DNA of 64,000 nucleotides from Flagellimonas aequoris (GTDB taxonomy: Bacteria; Bacteroidota; Bacteroidia; Flavobacteriales; Flavobacteriaceae): assembly GCF_003584165.1 (NCBI RefSeq), contig NZ_QXFJ01000018.1, forward strand, positions 1 to 64,000, in the 5' to 3' direction. The position numbers were made by a program, and so were the translations under genes. Positions 50,589-58,258 of this stretch are shown here, piece after piece (position 1 is the stretch's first letter; every line of letters starts with the position of its first letter). The notes beneath the pieces were generated by a model. The model was not told the DNA's origin and made no database searches. It was given only the letters and a program-made list of their open reading frames with translations.

Positions 50589-52130
50589 GTGGCTGCAGAA
50601 CTATTGGAAAAAAGCGATGTATTGAAGGTGATTTCGGAAGTAATCTCCGAAGGGGTGGTCATTGTTAATGATTGCCAAGAGATTGTATCCTGTAATGCTT
50701 CGGCCAATAAAATGTTCGGATATTCCGAAGGGGAACTTTTGGAAGAGCCTCTGGAAATCTTGATTTTGGAAGGGTTAAGGGAAAAGCATCGGCATGAGGT
50801 CCGCGCATTTATAAAAAAAGGGGAAGCTAGGCCCATGGGACCTGGACTGGAGCTCTATGGAGTTCGCAAGAATGGGGAGCGTTTTCCACTGGAGATAAGC
50901 CTGAACCCTTTTACACTGGCAGAAAAAGAATACGTAATGGCACTTGTGGTGGACATTACAGAGCGTAAAAAGGCGGAACAGACCATTGATTATTGGTTTC
51001 AGATTTTTGATGAATCCCTGAACGAAATCTATGTTTTTGATGCTGAGACCTTTGTTTTTATCAATGTAAACCGAGGGGCCCAGCTCAATTTAGGCTACAA
51101 TCTGGAAGAATTGAACCGATTGTCCGTCTTTGACATTAAGCCCAAACTTTCCAAAGAAGTGATGAAACGCCTTGTGGCACCATTGGTCAGTGGCAAGAAG
51201 GAAAAGGTAAATTTTGAGACGATCCACAAGAGGAAAGACGGTTCGCTTTACCCGGTTGAGGTGCACCTACAGTTGTCCCATATCGGTAAAAAAGAGGTTT
51301 GTGTGGCCATTGTATTGGATATTACCGAACGAAAATACTACACCCAGCAATTGGAGAACACGGTGGAAGAGCGTACCCAACAGCTCAGGGAGGCTCTTAT
51401 GGCCGAGAAAAAGCTCAATGAACTCAAGACAAAGTTCTTATCCTTGGTCTCGCATGAGTTCAAAACCCCGTTGACCAGTATTTTGACTTCCACTTCCCTG
51501 TTGTCCAAGTATACCGAAACTGAACAACAGGACAAAAGGGACAAACATATCAACACCATCAAATATAAGGTGCGGCATTTAGACAATATTCTCACGGATT
51601 TTCTTTCCATCGAGCGATTGGATACAGGAAAGGTCAACTACAATGTCACAATTTTTCCATTGAGCAAGTTGGTCAACGAGGTCATTTACGATTCCAATAC
51701 ACTTTTAAAGGAAGGCCAACATATCCGATACCCATTGAACATTGAGGGCATGTCCCTAGAATTTGATGAAAAGATCATGACCCTTGCCTTGTCCAACCTG
51801 GTACACAATGCCATAAAATATAGCCCTGAGGATACCGAAATCGACCTTCAGGTAATCAAGGATGGGAACAATCTGCAGATCAACATAAACGATCAGGGAC
51901 TTGGAATACCGATGGAGGACCAACCCTTTATTTTTGATCGGTATTTTAGGGCGAGTAATGTCCTTACCGTCCAAGGCACTGGGATAGGCCTGAACATTGT
52001 AAGACAACACATGCATAATCTTGGAGCCAACATCACCTTTAAAAGTGAGTTGGGCCAGGGCTCCACATTTACACTGCACATACCAATAAAAAACAAGGAA
52101 AATGAAAAAAGTGCTACTGGTGGAGGATGA
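50589..52130 (+). CDS. PAS-PAS histidine kinase
   Basis: The 513-aa protein is soluble: no signal peptide or membrane helix is seen. Two PAS domains (about 10-130, with VIVNDCQEIVSCNASANKMF, and 130-255) are followed by a coiled-coil and a HisKA domain with His289 in SLVSHEFKTPLTS. The HATPase has the N box NLVHNAIKYSPED, DQGLGIP and GTGIGLNIVRQHMHNLG. The start is a GTG at 50589; an in-frame TGA at 50565 excludes a longer product. The PAS domains could sense redox, oxygen or a ligand; no heme-binding His can be assigned by eye. It overlaps the response regulator gene by 29 bases, so they form a pair. Confidence 0.93.
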   Translation: MAAELLEKSDVLKVISEVISEGVVIVNDCQEIVSCNASANKMFGYSEGELLEEPLEILILEGLREKHRHEVRAFIKKGEARPMGPGLELYGVRKNGERFPLEISLNPFTLAEKEYVMALVVDITERKKAEQTIDYWFQIFDESLNEIYVFDAETFVFINVNRGAQLNLGYNLEELNRLSVFDIKPKLSKEVMKRLVAPLVSGKKEKVNFETIHKRKDGSLYPVEVHLQLSHIGKKEVCVAIVLDITERKYYTQQLENTVEERTQQLREALMAEKKLNELKTKFLSLVSHEFKTPLTSILTSTSLLSKYTETEQQDKRDKHINTIKYKVRHLDNILTDFLSIERLDTGKVNYNVTIFPLSKLVNEVIYDSNTLLKEGQHIRYPLNIEGMSLEFDEKIMTLALSNLVHNAIKYSPEDTEIDLQVIKDGNNLQININDQGLGIPMEDQPFIFDRYFRASNVLTVQGTGIGLNIVRQHMHNLGANITFKSELGQGSTFTLHIPIKNKENEKSATGGG

Positions 52131-53151
52131 TACCTCTTTGCGGGAGAATGTAGAGGAACTTCTGGAACTTTCGGGCTTTCGTGTTTTTACGGCCTCCAAT
52201 GGTAAAATGGCATTGGAACTGGCCAAAAAGGAGCGACCCGATATTGTACTATGCGATATCATGATGCCCGAAATGGATGGCTATGAAGTACTTGAACAAA
52301 TGTCCTTATGTAATCAAACCAGGCATATTCCCTTCATTTTTGTGTCTGCCAAGACCGAACGCTCAGAGGTCCGAAAAGGAATGGACCTTGGGGCAGACGA
52401 TTATCTGACCAAACCCTTTGAGGAAGACGAGCTCTTGGGGGCCATCTATTCGCGTTTGGAAAAAGCGGAACAATTGGAGAATACCTTTTTGGAACGGGCA
52501 AAACCCCATAATGAAGGAAGTGACATCAGATCGCTCAATGAATTGAAGAATTTTTTTGATGATCATGGACAATTGTTCACTTTTCGTAAGGACGAGACCA
52601 TTTATACCATAGGTGACCATTCCAACATGGTTTATCTAATCTTAAAAGGGGTGGTAAAAAGCTGTGGTCTGGATGAGGAGGGTAAAGAACTTATTACCTC
52701 CATTTATTCCGAAGACGATTTTCTTGGGTTTACCTCCCTTACGGAAAACCTTCCCTACCAAGAATATGCCGTGGCCATTGAAGATGTGCAACTGGCAGGG
52801 ATCCACAAGGAAAAGGTGAAATCCATTCTGGAAGAGAACAAAAGTGTTTCCTTGGAACTGATGGATGTCATTGCGGAGGATTTGGTACACATCAAAAAGC
52901 AGCTTTTGCAAATGGCCTATAGCTCGGTTCGCAAGAAAACGGCGCAGACCCTATTGATGTATTCCAAGGCCATGAACAGGGGAAAGGACAACCCCCTTAA
53001 AATAGCGCGTAGCGATTTGGCAGGTGTGGCGGGGATTGCCACGGAAAGTTTGATCAGAACCTTGTCCGATTTTAAGAACGAAGGGTTGATCGCCATAGAA
53101 AATAGGAATATTGTGGTTCTGGATAGGGAAGCCCTTGAACGCGTGCATTAA
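52102..53151 (+). CDS. Response regulator fused to a CRP/FNR-type regulator (REC, cNMP-binding, HTH_Crp)
   Basis: The 349-aa regulator has a receiver domain (1-125) with Asp52 in LCDIMMPEMDG and Lys in DYLTKPFEED. A cNMP-binding-like domain (about 145-265: FRKDETIYTIGDHSNMVYLI, VVKSCGLDEEGKEL) and an HTH_Crp domain (about 275-349) follow, with the recognition helix GIATESLIRTLSDF. Glu and Arg at its key positions match those that read TGA in CRP and FNR (ExxSR in FNR, here ExxIR). No FNR-type four-Cys N-terminal cluster is present. It overlaps the kinase gene by 29 bases. It is the best candidate for binding the TGA-N6-TCA sites of this island. Confidence 0.93.
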   Translation: MKKVLLVEDDTSLRENVEELLELSGFRVFTASNGKMALELAKKERPDIVLCDIMMPEMDGYEVLEQMSLCNQTRHIPFIFVSAKTERSEVRKGMDLGADDYLTKPFEEDELLGAIYSRLEKAEQLENTFLERAKPHNEGSDIRSLNELKNFFDDHGQLFTFRKDETIYTIGDHSNMVYLILKGVVKSCGLDEEGKELITSIYSEDDFLGFTSLTENLPYQEYAVAIEDVQLAGIHKEKVKSILEENKSVSLELMDVIAEDLVHIKKQLLQMAYSSVRKKTAQTLLMYSKAMNRGKDNPLKIARSDLAGVAGIATESLIRTLSDFKNEGLIAIENRNIVVLDREALERVH

Positions 53152-53176
53152 ATCTGTCACCATCAGGTAAAAGGTC

Positions 53177-53190
53177 ATGATATTTATCAT
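53177..53190 (+). promoter_or_regulatory. CRP/FNR-type site S5, before universal stress protein 2
   Basis: ATGATATTTATCAT is a perfect inverted repeat with a 2-base centre and holds TGA-N6-TCA. The -7-like box TAAACTTG (53212-53219) has one mismatch and ends 35.5 bp from the centre. The predicted start at about 53225 supports the ATG at 53240 over one at 53177, inside the site. Confidence 0.7.
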
Positions 53191-53239
53191 TCCGTTTGTT
53201 TTATGGAATGATAAACTTGTGCCCACATTCAGATACCTG

Positions 53240-54076
53240 ATGAAGAATATATTGATTCCCACGGATTTTTCTGAAAACTCCACCAATGCTCTAAAATATG
53301 CCCAGATGCTATTCGGTTCCGTGGAGTGTAGTTTTTATTTGCTCTACGTAGGCTCTCTCCTAGATACTAAGATTGAAGGTGAGGCCACCATGGGTGTTGA
53401 AATCGGTCCTACTGAAAACACCAAACAAAAGTTGGCCGACTTGGTGGAACTGACCAGAAAATCCAGCACTCGACCAAATCATTCCTTTTATTCCCTTCAT
53501 GAGTATGGTTTCTTTATCCCGACTATTAAAAAACATGTTGAAGGCCAACATATAGACCTCATAGTTATGGGGACCAAAGGGGTTTCGGGCATTCAAGAAA
53601 AAGTGGTCGGCAGCAATGCTGGGGATGTGGTGACCAAGGTACAGTGCAACACTTTGGTGGTGCCAAACAATGTTGAGTTTTCCAAGCCTATTGAAATAGC
53701 TTTTCCCACAGATTATAATATTTTCTATTCCCATGAGATTTTACGTTCCATGGCAGAGATGTTACAGTTGGGCGATGGAAAATTCAGGATTATGAACACA
53801 ATAAAAGGAGGAGATAAACTCAACGATGAGCAAGAAGCTAACAAGGAATATCTTCTGGATTTTATGGAGGAATCATTCCCTGGACGTTACAGTGCCCATA
53901 CCATCACCAACAAGAGCGTCAAGTCGGCCATTCAGTGTTTTGTGGAGAGTCGTGATATCGATATGATGTTCATGGTGGCCAAAAACCTGAATTTCATCCA
54001 ACTCATCCTTTTTGATTCTCTTGTGGAGCAGATCAGTTTCCATACCAAGGTTCCCTTTTATGTAATCCATCAATAA
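53240..54076 (+). CDS. Tandem universal stress protein 2
   Basis: From the ATG at 53240 (MKNILIPTDFSENSTNALKY) this 278-aa protein has an N-terminal UspA domain with a complete ATP motif (GTKGVSGIQEKVVGSNAGDVV: G-2x-G-9x-GS). The C-terminal domain (from about residue 155, IEIAFPTDYN) lacks the motif. It belongs to the same family as the neighbouring USP genes. Confidence 0.88.
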   Translation: MKNILIPTDFSENSTNALKYAQMLFGSVECSFYLLYVGSLLDTKIEGEATMGVEIGPTENTKQKLADLVELTRKSSTRPNHSFYSLHEYGFFIPTIKKHVEGQHIDLIVMGTKGVSGIQEKVVGSNAGDVVTKVQCNTLVVPNNVEFSKPIEIAFPTDYNIFYSHEILRSMAEMLQLGDGKFRIMNTIKGGDKLNDEQEANKEYLLDFMEESFPGRYSAHTITNKSVKSAIQCFVESRDIDMMFMVAKNLNFIQLILFDSLVEQISFHTKVPFYVIHQ

Positions 54077-54111
54077 GTAGGGAAGGTTGGCCCCTAACTT
54101 TTTATGACAAG

Positions 54112-54123
54112 TGATGGAAATCA
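54112..54123 (+). promoter_or_regulatory. CRP/FNR-type site S6, before universal stress protein 3
   Basis: TGATGGAAATCA is TGA-N6-TCA. The -7-like box TAGTTTTA (54147-54154) matches TAnnTTTG except for the last base and ends 36.5 bp from the centre. Confidence 0.65.
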
Positions 54124-54186
54124 TAGTATGTAACAGCTCAGGTTTATAGTTTTATCACATATTAAGATTTGACAAGGATTTGAGCC

Positions 54187-55035
54187 ATGATGAAGATAGT
54201 TTTGCCCACCGATTTTTCCGAAAACGCGTTCCATGCCATCAGCTATGCTGCGAGGTTGTTGGAGAACACCACCACTGTATTTTATTTGATGCATACCTAT
54301 ACCCCGCCCGTATACCGGGTAGACTATGCATTGGGTAGTCCCGGTCAAATGGGTCTTCCAGACGATTTTAGATATGCAGCCGAAGCACAGTTGGACAAGA
54401 CCAGGGAGCGAATCAAAGAACAGTTTGATAATCCCAAACACACCTTTATCACCCATGCCGCTTTCAATACGTTGGAAGATGAGATCCGGCTTTTTTCCAT
54501 GAAGGAGAATGTAGATTTGATCATCATGGGCACCCAAGGAGCAACCGGGGCAACAGAAATTCTTTTTGGATCCAATACGGTCCATGTACTGAAACGAACA
54601 CAAATCCCTGTGCTTGCCATTCCTGCAGATTATGAATTCGAAGCGCCAGAAGAGATTTTGTTTCCGACTGACCTCGAAGTGGATTTTGACAAGGTGGATA
54701 TAGCGTTTCTGTTGGAGTTTGCCAAACTATGGCACTCTAAAATCCATATCATGCACGTTGCCTTGCCGGAAGGTCTTACGGAAGAACAGGAGAACAATAG
54801 AGCTAAACTGGAAGGATTGTTGTTGGAGCACAATCATGCGTTTCACAATCTGCCTGATCAAGAATTGATCATGGCCATAAATTCTTTTCAAGAAGAAATT
54901 ACTGCCGAAATCCTGGTCATGGTCAAAAATAAGCATACGTTCTTGGAACGTCTTTTTATGGAGCCCGTCATCAAAAATGTCGGACTGCACAGTACAATTC
55001 CTTTTTTGGTACTTCCCTATAACCTAAAAACCTGA
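54187..55035 (+). CDS. Tandem universal stress protein 3
   Basis: The 282-aa protein (MKIVLPTDFSENAFHAISYA from the second Met) has a full ATP motif in domain 1 (GTQGATGATEILFGSNTVHVL). Domain 2 (from about 155, EILFPTDLEVDFD) is without the motif. It is followed by USP 4 after 3 bp, so the two share an operon driven from site S6. Confidence 0.88.
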   Translation: MMKIVLPTDFSENAFHAISYAARLLENTTTVFYLMHTYTPPVYRVDYALGSPGQMGLPDDFRYAAEAQLDKTRERIKEQFDNPKHTFITHAAFNTLEDEIRLFSMKENVDLIIMGTQGATGATEILFGSNTVHVLKRTQIPVLAIPADYEFEAPEEILFPTDLEVDFDKVDIAFLLEFAKLWHSKIHIMHVALPEGLTEEQENNRAKLEGLLLEHNHAFHNLPDQELIMAINSFQEEITAEILVMVKNKHTFLERLFMEPVIKNVGLHSTIPFLVLPYNLKT

Positions 55036-55038
55036 GCC

Positions 55039-55854
55039 ATGTTACAAGTTTTGGTCCCTACGGATTTTTCCAACAATTCATACAACGCCCTGTACTATGT
55101 GGCAAAATTGTTCAAAACCAAGGAATGCATTTTTCATTTGATAAATGTGTGTGGGGTACTGGGTAATGTTGACATCGAAACGGCACAAGTGGAATCGACC
55201 CAAGGGTTGGATGCCATGACCCATAGATTGGTTCGTGATGTTGGGAACAATACCAAGCATCATTTTGAAAAAGTGTCCTTGTGTCGTAATATGACCAAGG
55301 GAGTTGCGGACTATGCCAAAGAGCATCCTATAGATTTGATGGTCATTGGGAACAAGGCCAAAGAAGAGGGGGCAAACATCATGTTCGGTAACAATGCCAT
55401 GCAATTGGTACGGGAGGTCAAACAATGCCCCGTACTCATTGTTCCCTTGGAAATTGATTTTAAAAATGTGGATAAGATGGCATTCATATCCAATTATGCC
55501 AATCCTATTGCGGAGGAAAACGTGAAGGCCCTTTTGTTTTTTTCCAATCTTGTGGATAGTTCCTTGGTGCCCATGAGCATTGAGGAAGGCAAGGGTACCG
55601 ATGCCATGGCCAAGAACAAGGCGAAGTTTTTAAAGGCGGTGTCCAAGAATCTTTCAAAAGAGGTGGTGTTACCGGTGTTCGAAGACAAGGTCAGGACCAT
55701 TTTGGAATTTGTGGAACTGTGGAACATCGATATGCTTTGTATGGTGTATTATCCCCATCATTTTTTCTTGGAATTTATTGGAAAAGGAATCATTAAGGAT
55801 TTGAATACCAAGCTTTCCGTTCCCTTCCTGATCCTTCCTGACAGACCAAAGTGA
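55039..55854 (+). CDS. Tandem universal stress protein 4, ATP motif degenerate
   Basis: The 271-aa protein (MLQVLVPTDFSNNSYNALYY) has the UspA fold, but the nucleotide motif is changed: GNKAKEEGANIMFGNNAMQLV lacks the second Gly and ends GN instead of GS/GT. It may not bind ATP, or it binds in an altered way. It follows USP 3 by 3 bp. Its stop codon TGA is part of site S7. Confidence 0.87.
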   Translation: MLQVLVPTDFSNNSYNALYYVAKLFKTKECIFHLINVCGVLGNVDIETAQVESTQGLDAMTHRLVRDVGNNTKHHFEKVSLCRNMTKGVADYAKEHPIDLMVIGNKAKEEGANIMFGNNAMQLVREVKQCPVLIVPLEIDFKNVDKMAFISNYANPIAEENVKALLFFSNLVDSSLVPMSIEEGKGTDAMAKNKAKFLKAVSKNLSKEVVLPVFEDKVRTILEFVELWNIDMLCMVYYPHHFFLEFIGKGIIKDLNTKLSVPFLILPDRPK

Positions 55855-55863
55855 CCTATATCA
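55852..55863 (+). promoter_or_regulatory. CRP/FNR-type site S7, before universal stress protein 5
   Basis: TGACCTATATCA is TGA-N6-TCA and begins with the stop codon of USP 4. The -7-like box TAGCTTTA (55887-55894) matches TAnnTTTG except the last base and ends 36.5 bp from the centre. Confidence 0.6.
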
Positions 55864-55912
55864 TGGTGCATTTTGGGAGTTCTGAGTAGCTTTAATCAAA
55901 AACCTAAAAGCC

Positions 55913-56764
55913 ATGGACAAGCGAGTGTTGTTGCCCACAGATTATTCAAAAAATGCACTGAACGCCATCAGGTATGCCTTTGAACTTTATAAAGACGTTC
56001 GATGCGATTTTTATCTATTGAATGCATTCCATGTTTCTGGGTACAATCTGGATAGCATGCGGGTGCCCGAAGTTGGGGAGCCTTTATATGAGGCCGCCAA
56101 ACAAGAAGCAGAGGATGGCATGGCCCATTTGATGGAACAACTGGAAATCCATCCTAAGAACGAGAAGCACACCTTGCACACTATCATCACGTTTAACAGT
56201 CTGTCCGAGGCTATTCGCAATGTGATAGAAAAAAAGGACATCAACATTATTGTGATGGGCACCAAAGGTGTAACGGATGCCAAGGCAAGGGTATTTGGTA
56301 CCAATGCCGTCTCTGTAATGGAGCGGATAAAAAAATGTCCGGTAATCGCCGTACCAACGGACTATTCCTTGGAACCACCAAAGGAAATGGTCTTCCCGAC
56401 CGATTATAAGACCCATTTTAAAAAACGTGAGCTCGATTACATGATCGAAATTGCAAAACTACACGGTGCCAAAATCAATGTGTTGCATATAGATAGGGAC
56501 AAGGACGGTAAACTGAACAGGGAGGAAGAAGAAAACAAAAAACTGTTGCTGGACATTTTGGAAGGAACCGATTACGAAACACATTTTTTGTCCTCGGTAA
56601 AAGTGAGCAAGGGTATCAACCTGTTTGTGGAAAGCAAGGACTGTGACATGATTGTTTTCATGAACAGGAAACATTTGTTCTTCGGAAGCATCCTATCCAA
56701 TCCGTTGGTCAAGGAAATAGGTTATGATCCCAAGGTGCCCATATTGGAACTGAATGATAATTGA
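55913..56764 (+). CDS. Tandem universal stress protein 5
   Basis: The 283-aa protein (MDKRVLLPTDYSKNALNAIR) has the ATP motif in domain 1 as GTKGVTDAKARVFGTNAVSVM (G-2x-G-9x-GT). Domain 2 (from about 155, EMVFPTDYKTHFKKRELDYM) lacks the motif. It is followed after 11 bp by the eRF1-like gene, probably cotranscribed. Confidence 0.88.
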   Translation: MDKRVLLPTDYSKNALNAIRYAFELYKDVRCDFYLLNAFHVSGYNLDSMRVPEVGEPLYEAAKQEAEDGMAHLMEQLEIHPKNEKHTLHTIITFNSLSEAIRNVIEKKDINIIVMGTKGVTDAKARVFGTNAVSVMERIKKCPVIAVPTDYSLEPPKEMVFPTDYKTHFKKRELDYMIEIAKLHGAKINVLHIDRDKDGKLNREEEENKKLLLDILEGTDYETHFLSSVKVSKGINLFVESKDCDMIVFMNRKHLFFGSILSNPLVKEIGYDPKVPILELNDN

Positions 56765-56775
56765 AAATTAAGAAG

Positions 56776-57207
56776 ATGAAAAAAGTTGGAATTTGGCTGG
56801 ACAAGAAGGAAGCCATGGGAGTGGTATTGGAAGATGGAAAGGAAAAGTTTTTCAATATCGATTCCGAATTGGATTTTTTTAACCCGAAAGGAGGGTCGCG
56901 CTCCAAAACAAAATGGGGACCCCAGGACGTGGTCCAGGACAGTAAATATTTGGAAAGGGAAAAACACCAATTGAAAAACTATTTCGATACCATTGCCGAA
57001 AAAGTAGAGGATGCCGATCAATTGGCCATTTTCGGACCTGCTGAGGCTCCGGAAAAGTTCATGGCCGAACTGGAAGATAACTATCCCGAACTGGCCCAAA
57101 AGGTAACCGTCTCCGAAAAAACGGACAGTATCACCAAGAACCAGTTCAAGGCCATGGTAAAACAAACCTTTGGCATGGATGATCGATATCCGGAAAAATC
57201 CATTTAG
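56776..57207 (+). CDS. Small protein resembling eRF1/Pelota domain-3 or host-attachment family
   Basis: The ATG at 56776 (MKKVGIWLDKKEAMGVVLED) is preferred over a TTG at 56761. The 143-aa protein begins with the VGIWLDKKEA segment found in bacterial families related to eRF1/Pelota domains and often called translational machinery or host attachment proteins. LAIFGPAEAPEKFMAELEDN, near residue 92, fits the same fold. The assignment is from pattern memory and should be treated as tentative. A ribosome-related role during stress would be the natural hypothesis. Confidence 0.55.
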   Translation: MKKVGIWLDKKEAMGVVLEDGKEKFFNIDSELDFFNPKGGSRSKTKWGPQDVVQDSKYLEREKHQLKNYFDTIAEKVEDADQLAIFGPAEAPEKFMAELEDNYPELAQKVTVSEKTDSITKNQFKAMVKQTFGMDDRYPEKSI

Positions 57208-57216
57208 AACCACCTA

Positions 57217-57232
57217 AATGATTAAAATCATT
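57217..57232 (+). promoter_or_regulatory. CRP/FNR-type site S8, before the first helical paralogue
   Basis: AATGATTAAAATCATT is a perfect inverted repeat (6-bp arms, 4-base centre) with TGA-N6-TCA. A weaker -7-like box, TACATTCA (57254-57261), again ends 36.5 bp from the centre; it overlaps the first ATG (57261), so the in-frame ATG at 57285 may be the start used. Confidence 0.55.
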
Positions 57233-57260
57233 TCATAAGAACCGACCAAACCATACATTC

Positions 57261-57695
57261 ATGGGAACCTTAGAATTTAAAACTATGGTTATGGTCAAGT
57301 TGGGTAAAATAGGGGAATTGCACAAAGAACTGCAAAATTGGAAATCTTACCTGCAGTTCATTGATGATGAAATGGTCTTCATCCAAAGGCTGTTGAACTC
57401 CTACATTTTTGAACCTAGAACCCCGAATCTTTTCGAGAGGTTGGAGGATTTCAAGCAGGAATTCCACGATTCCAAGATAGAAAAGAACCAATTGAAAAAG
57501 GCCATACTGGAACACGAGAAACATCTTGGAGGCCTGGTAGAATGCACTTCTGATGATTGTGATTCCCATTATTTTGAGAAACATCTCGAATTTAAGGACG
57601 CGATGAGTGCTTATATAGAGAGTTACCTCAAACTCAAGCACAAGGTGTACAGTTATGCGGGATCGGTACTTAAGCGAAAAAAACCACAGGATTGA
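57261..57695 (+). CDS. Helical protein of unknown function, paralogue A
   Basis: The 144-aa protein is almost wholly helical (LGKIGELHKELQNWKSYLQF, then several charged helices and a KRKK-rich end). It shares with the protein at 58259 the pattern ELHxE...W.S.L.F..DE..F...L, a later HE..L...V and the C-terminal Y...K.K.Y....SV.KRKK, so the two are paralogues. Possible starts are 57261 and 57285. No domain recognised. Confidence 0.7.
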   Translation: MGTLEFKTMVMVKLGKIGELHKELQNWKSYLQFIDDEMVFIQRLLNSYIFEPRTPNLFERLEDFKQEFHDSKIEKNQLKKAILEHEKHLGGLVECTSDDCDSHYFEKHLEFKDAMSAYIESYLKLKHKVYSYAGSVLKRKKPQD

Positions 57696-57766
57696 CATGC
57701 AGCGCAATGTTAAAAAGCATTGGCACATGATGTATAACACAGATTCATTAATCTAAAATTTTAATT

Positions 57767-58207
57767 ATGTCACTGGTTAAATTAAACGGAAAGCGATTTC
57801 CATGGAATGAGAGCTTGATCGATTTTTTTAATCGAGACACTTTTATTGACGATGATTTTTTCAATCTGGAAAAATCCCTCCCATCAATGAACGTGAAGGA
57901 GCACGACGATGATTTTGAAATTGAGATTGCCGCCCCTGGGTTTGACAAGAAAGATTTCAACATCACCATGAAAGATGACGTTTTGGAAGTTTCTGCACAA
58001 AAAAGCAAGGAAGAAACCGAAAAAGACGAAGACTACACCCGAAGGGAGTTCAATTACAATTCGTTCACACGAACTATGCAGTTGCCCCATTCGGTAGATC
58101 AAAAAAAAGAAGTAAAGGCCACTTACAAAAATGGAATCTTGAAGCTCAATCTTCTTAAAATGGAAGAAGCCAAGGAAAAACCCAAAAAAGTAATTGAAGT
58201 GGTGTAA
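57767..58207 (+). CDS. Hsp20/alpha-crystallin small heat shock protein
   Basis: The 146-aa protein begins MSLVKLNGKRFPWNESLIDF and has the alpha-crystallin domain (residues about 38-135): VKEHDDDFEIEIAAPGFDKK, NITMKDDVLEVSAQ, RREFNYNSFTRTMQLP and the ATYKNGILKLNL motif with the conserved A-x-x-x-N-G-I-L. It binds unfolding proteins without ATP. It lies between the two helical paralogues and is followed by a hairpin. Confidence 0.95.
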   Translation: MSLVKLNGKRFPWNESLIDFFNRDTFIDDDFFNLEKSLPSMNVKEHDDDFEIEIAAPGFDKKDFNITMKDDVLEVSAQKSKEETEKDEDYTRREFNYNSFTRTMQLPHSVDQKKEVKATYKNGILKLNLLKMEEAKEKPKKVIEVV

Positions 58208-58217
58208 AGACGAACAC

Positions 58218-58244
58218 GCGGCAAGTGGGTTTTCCATTTGCCGC
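58218..58244 (+). other. Intercistronic hairpin after hsp20
   Basis: GCGGCAAGTGG (58218-58228) pairs with CCATTTGCCGC (58234-58244), one G-U, loop 5 nt. It has no T run, so it is more likely a stabilising or processing structure than a terminator. Confidence 0.5.
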
Positions 58245-58258
58245 ATAAACCAAAAGCT

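Noticed and set aside
57728..57769. A ninth CRP/FNR-type site, TGATGTATAACA, before hsp20 with TAATTATG 35.5 bp away
   Set aside because: One half-site is wrong (ACA instead of TCA) and the box overlaps the hsp20 ATG, whose N-terminus MSLVK is the expected one, so a start there would cut the gene.
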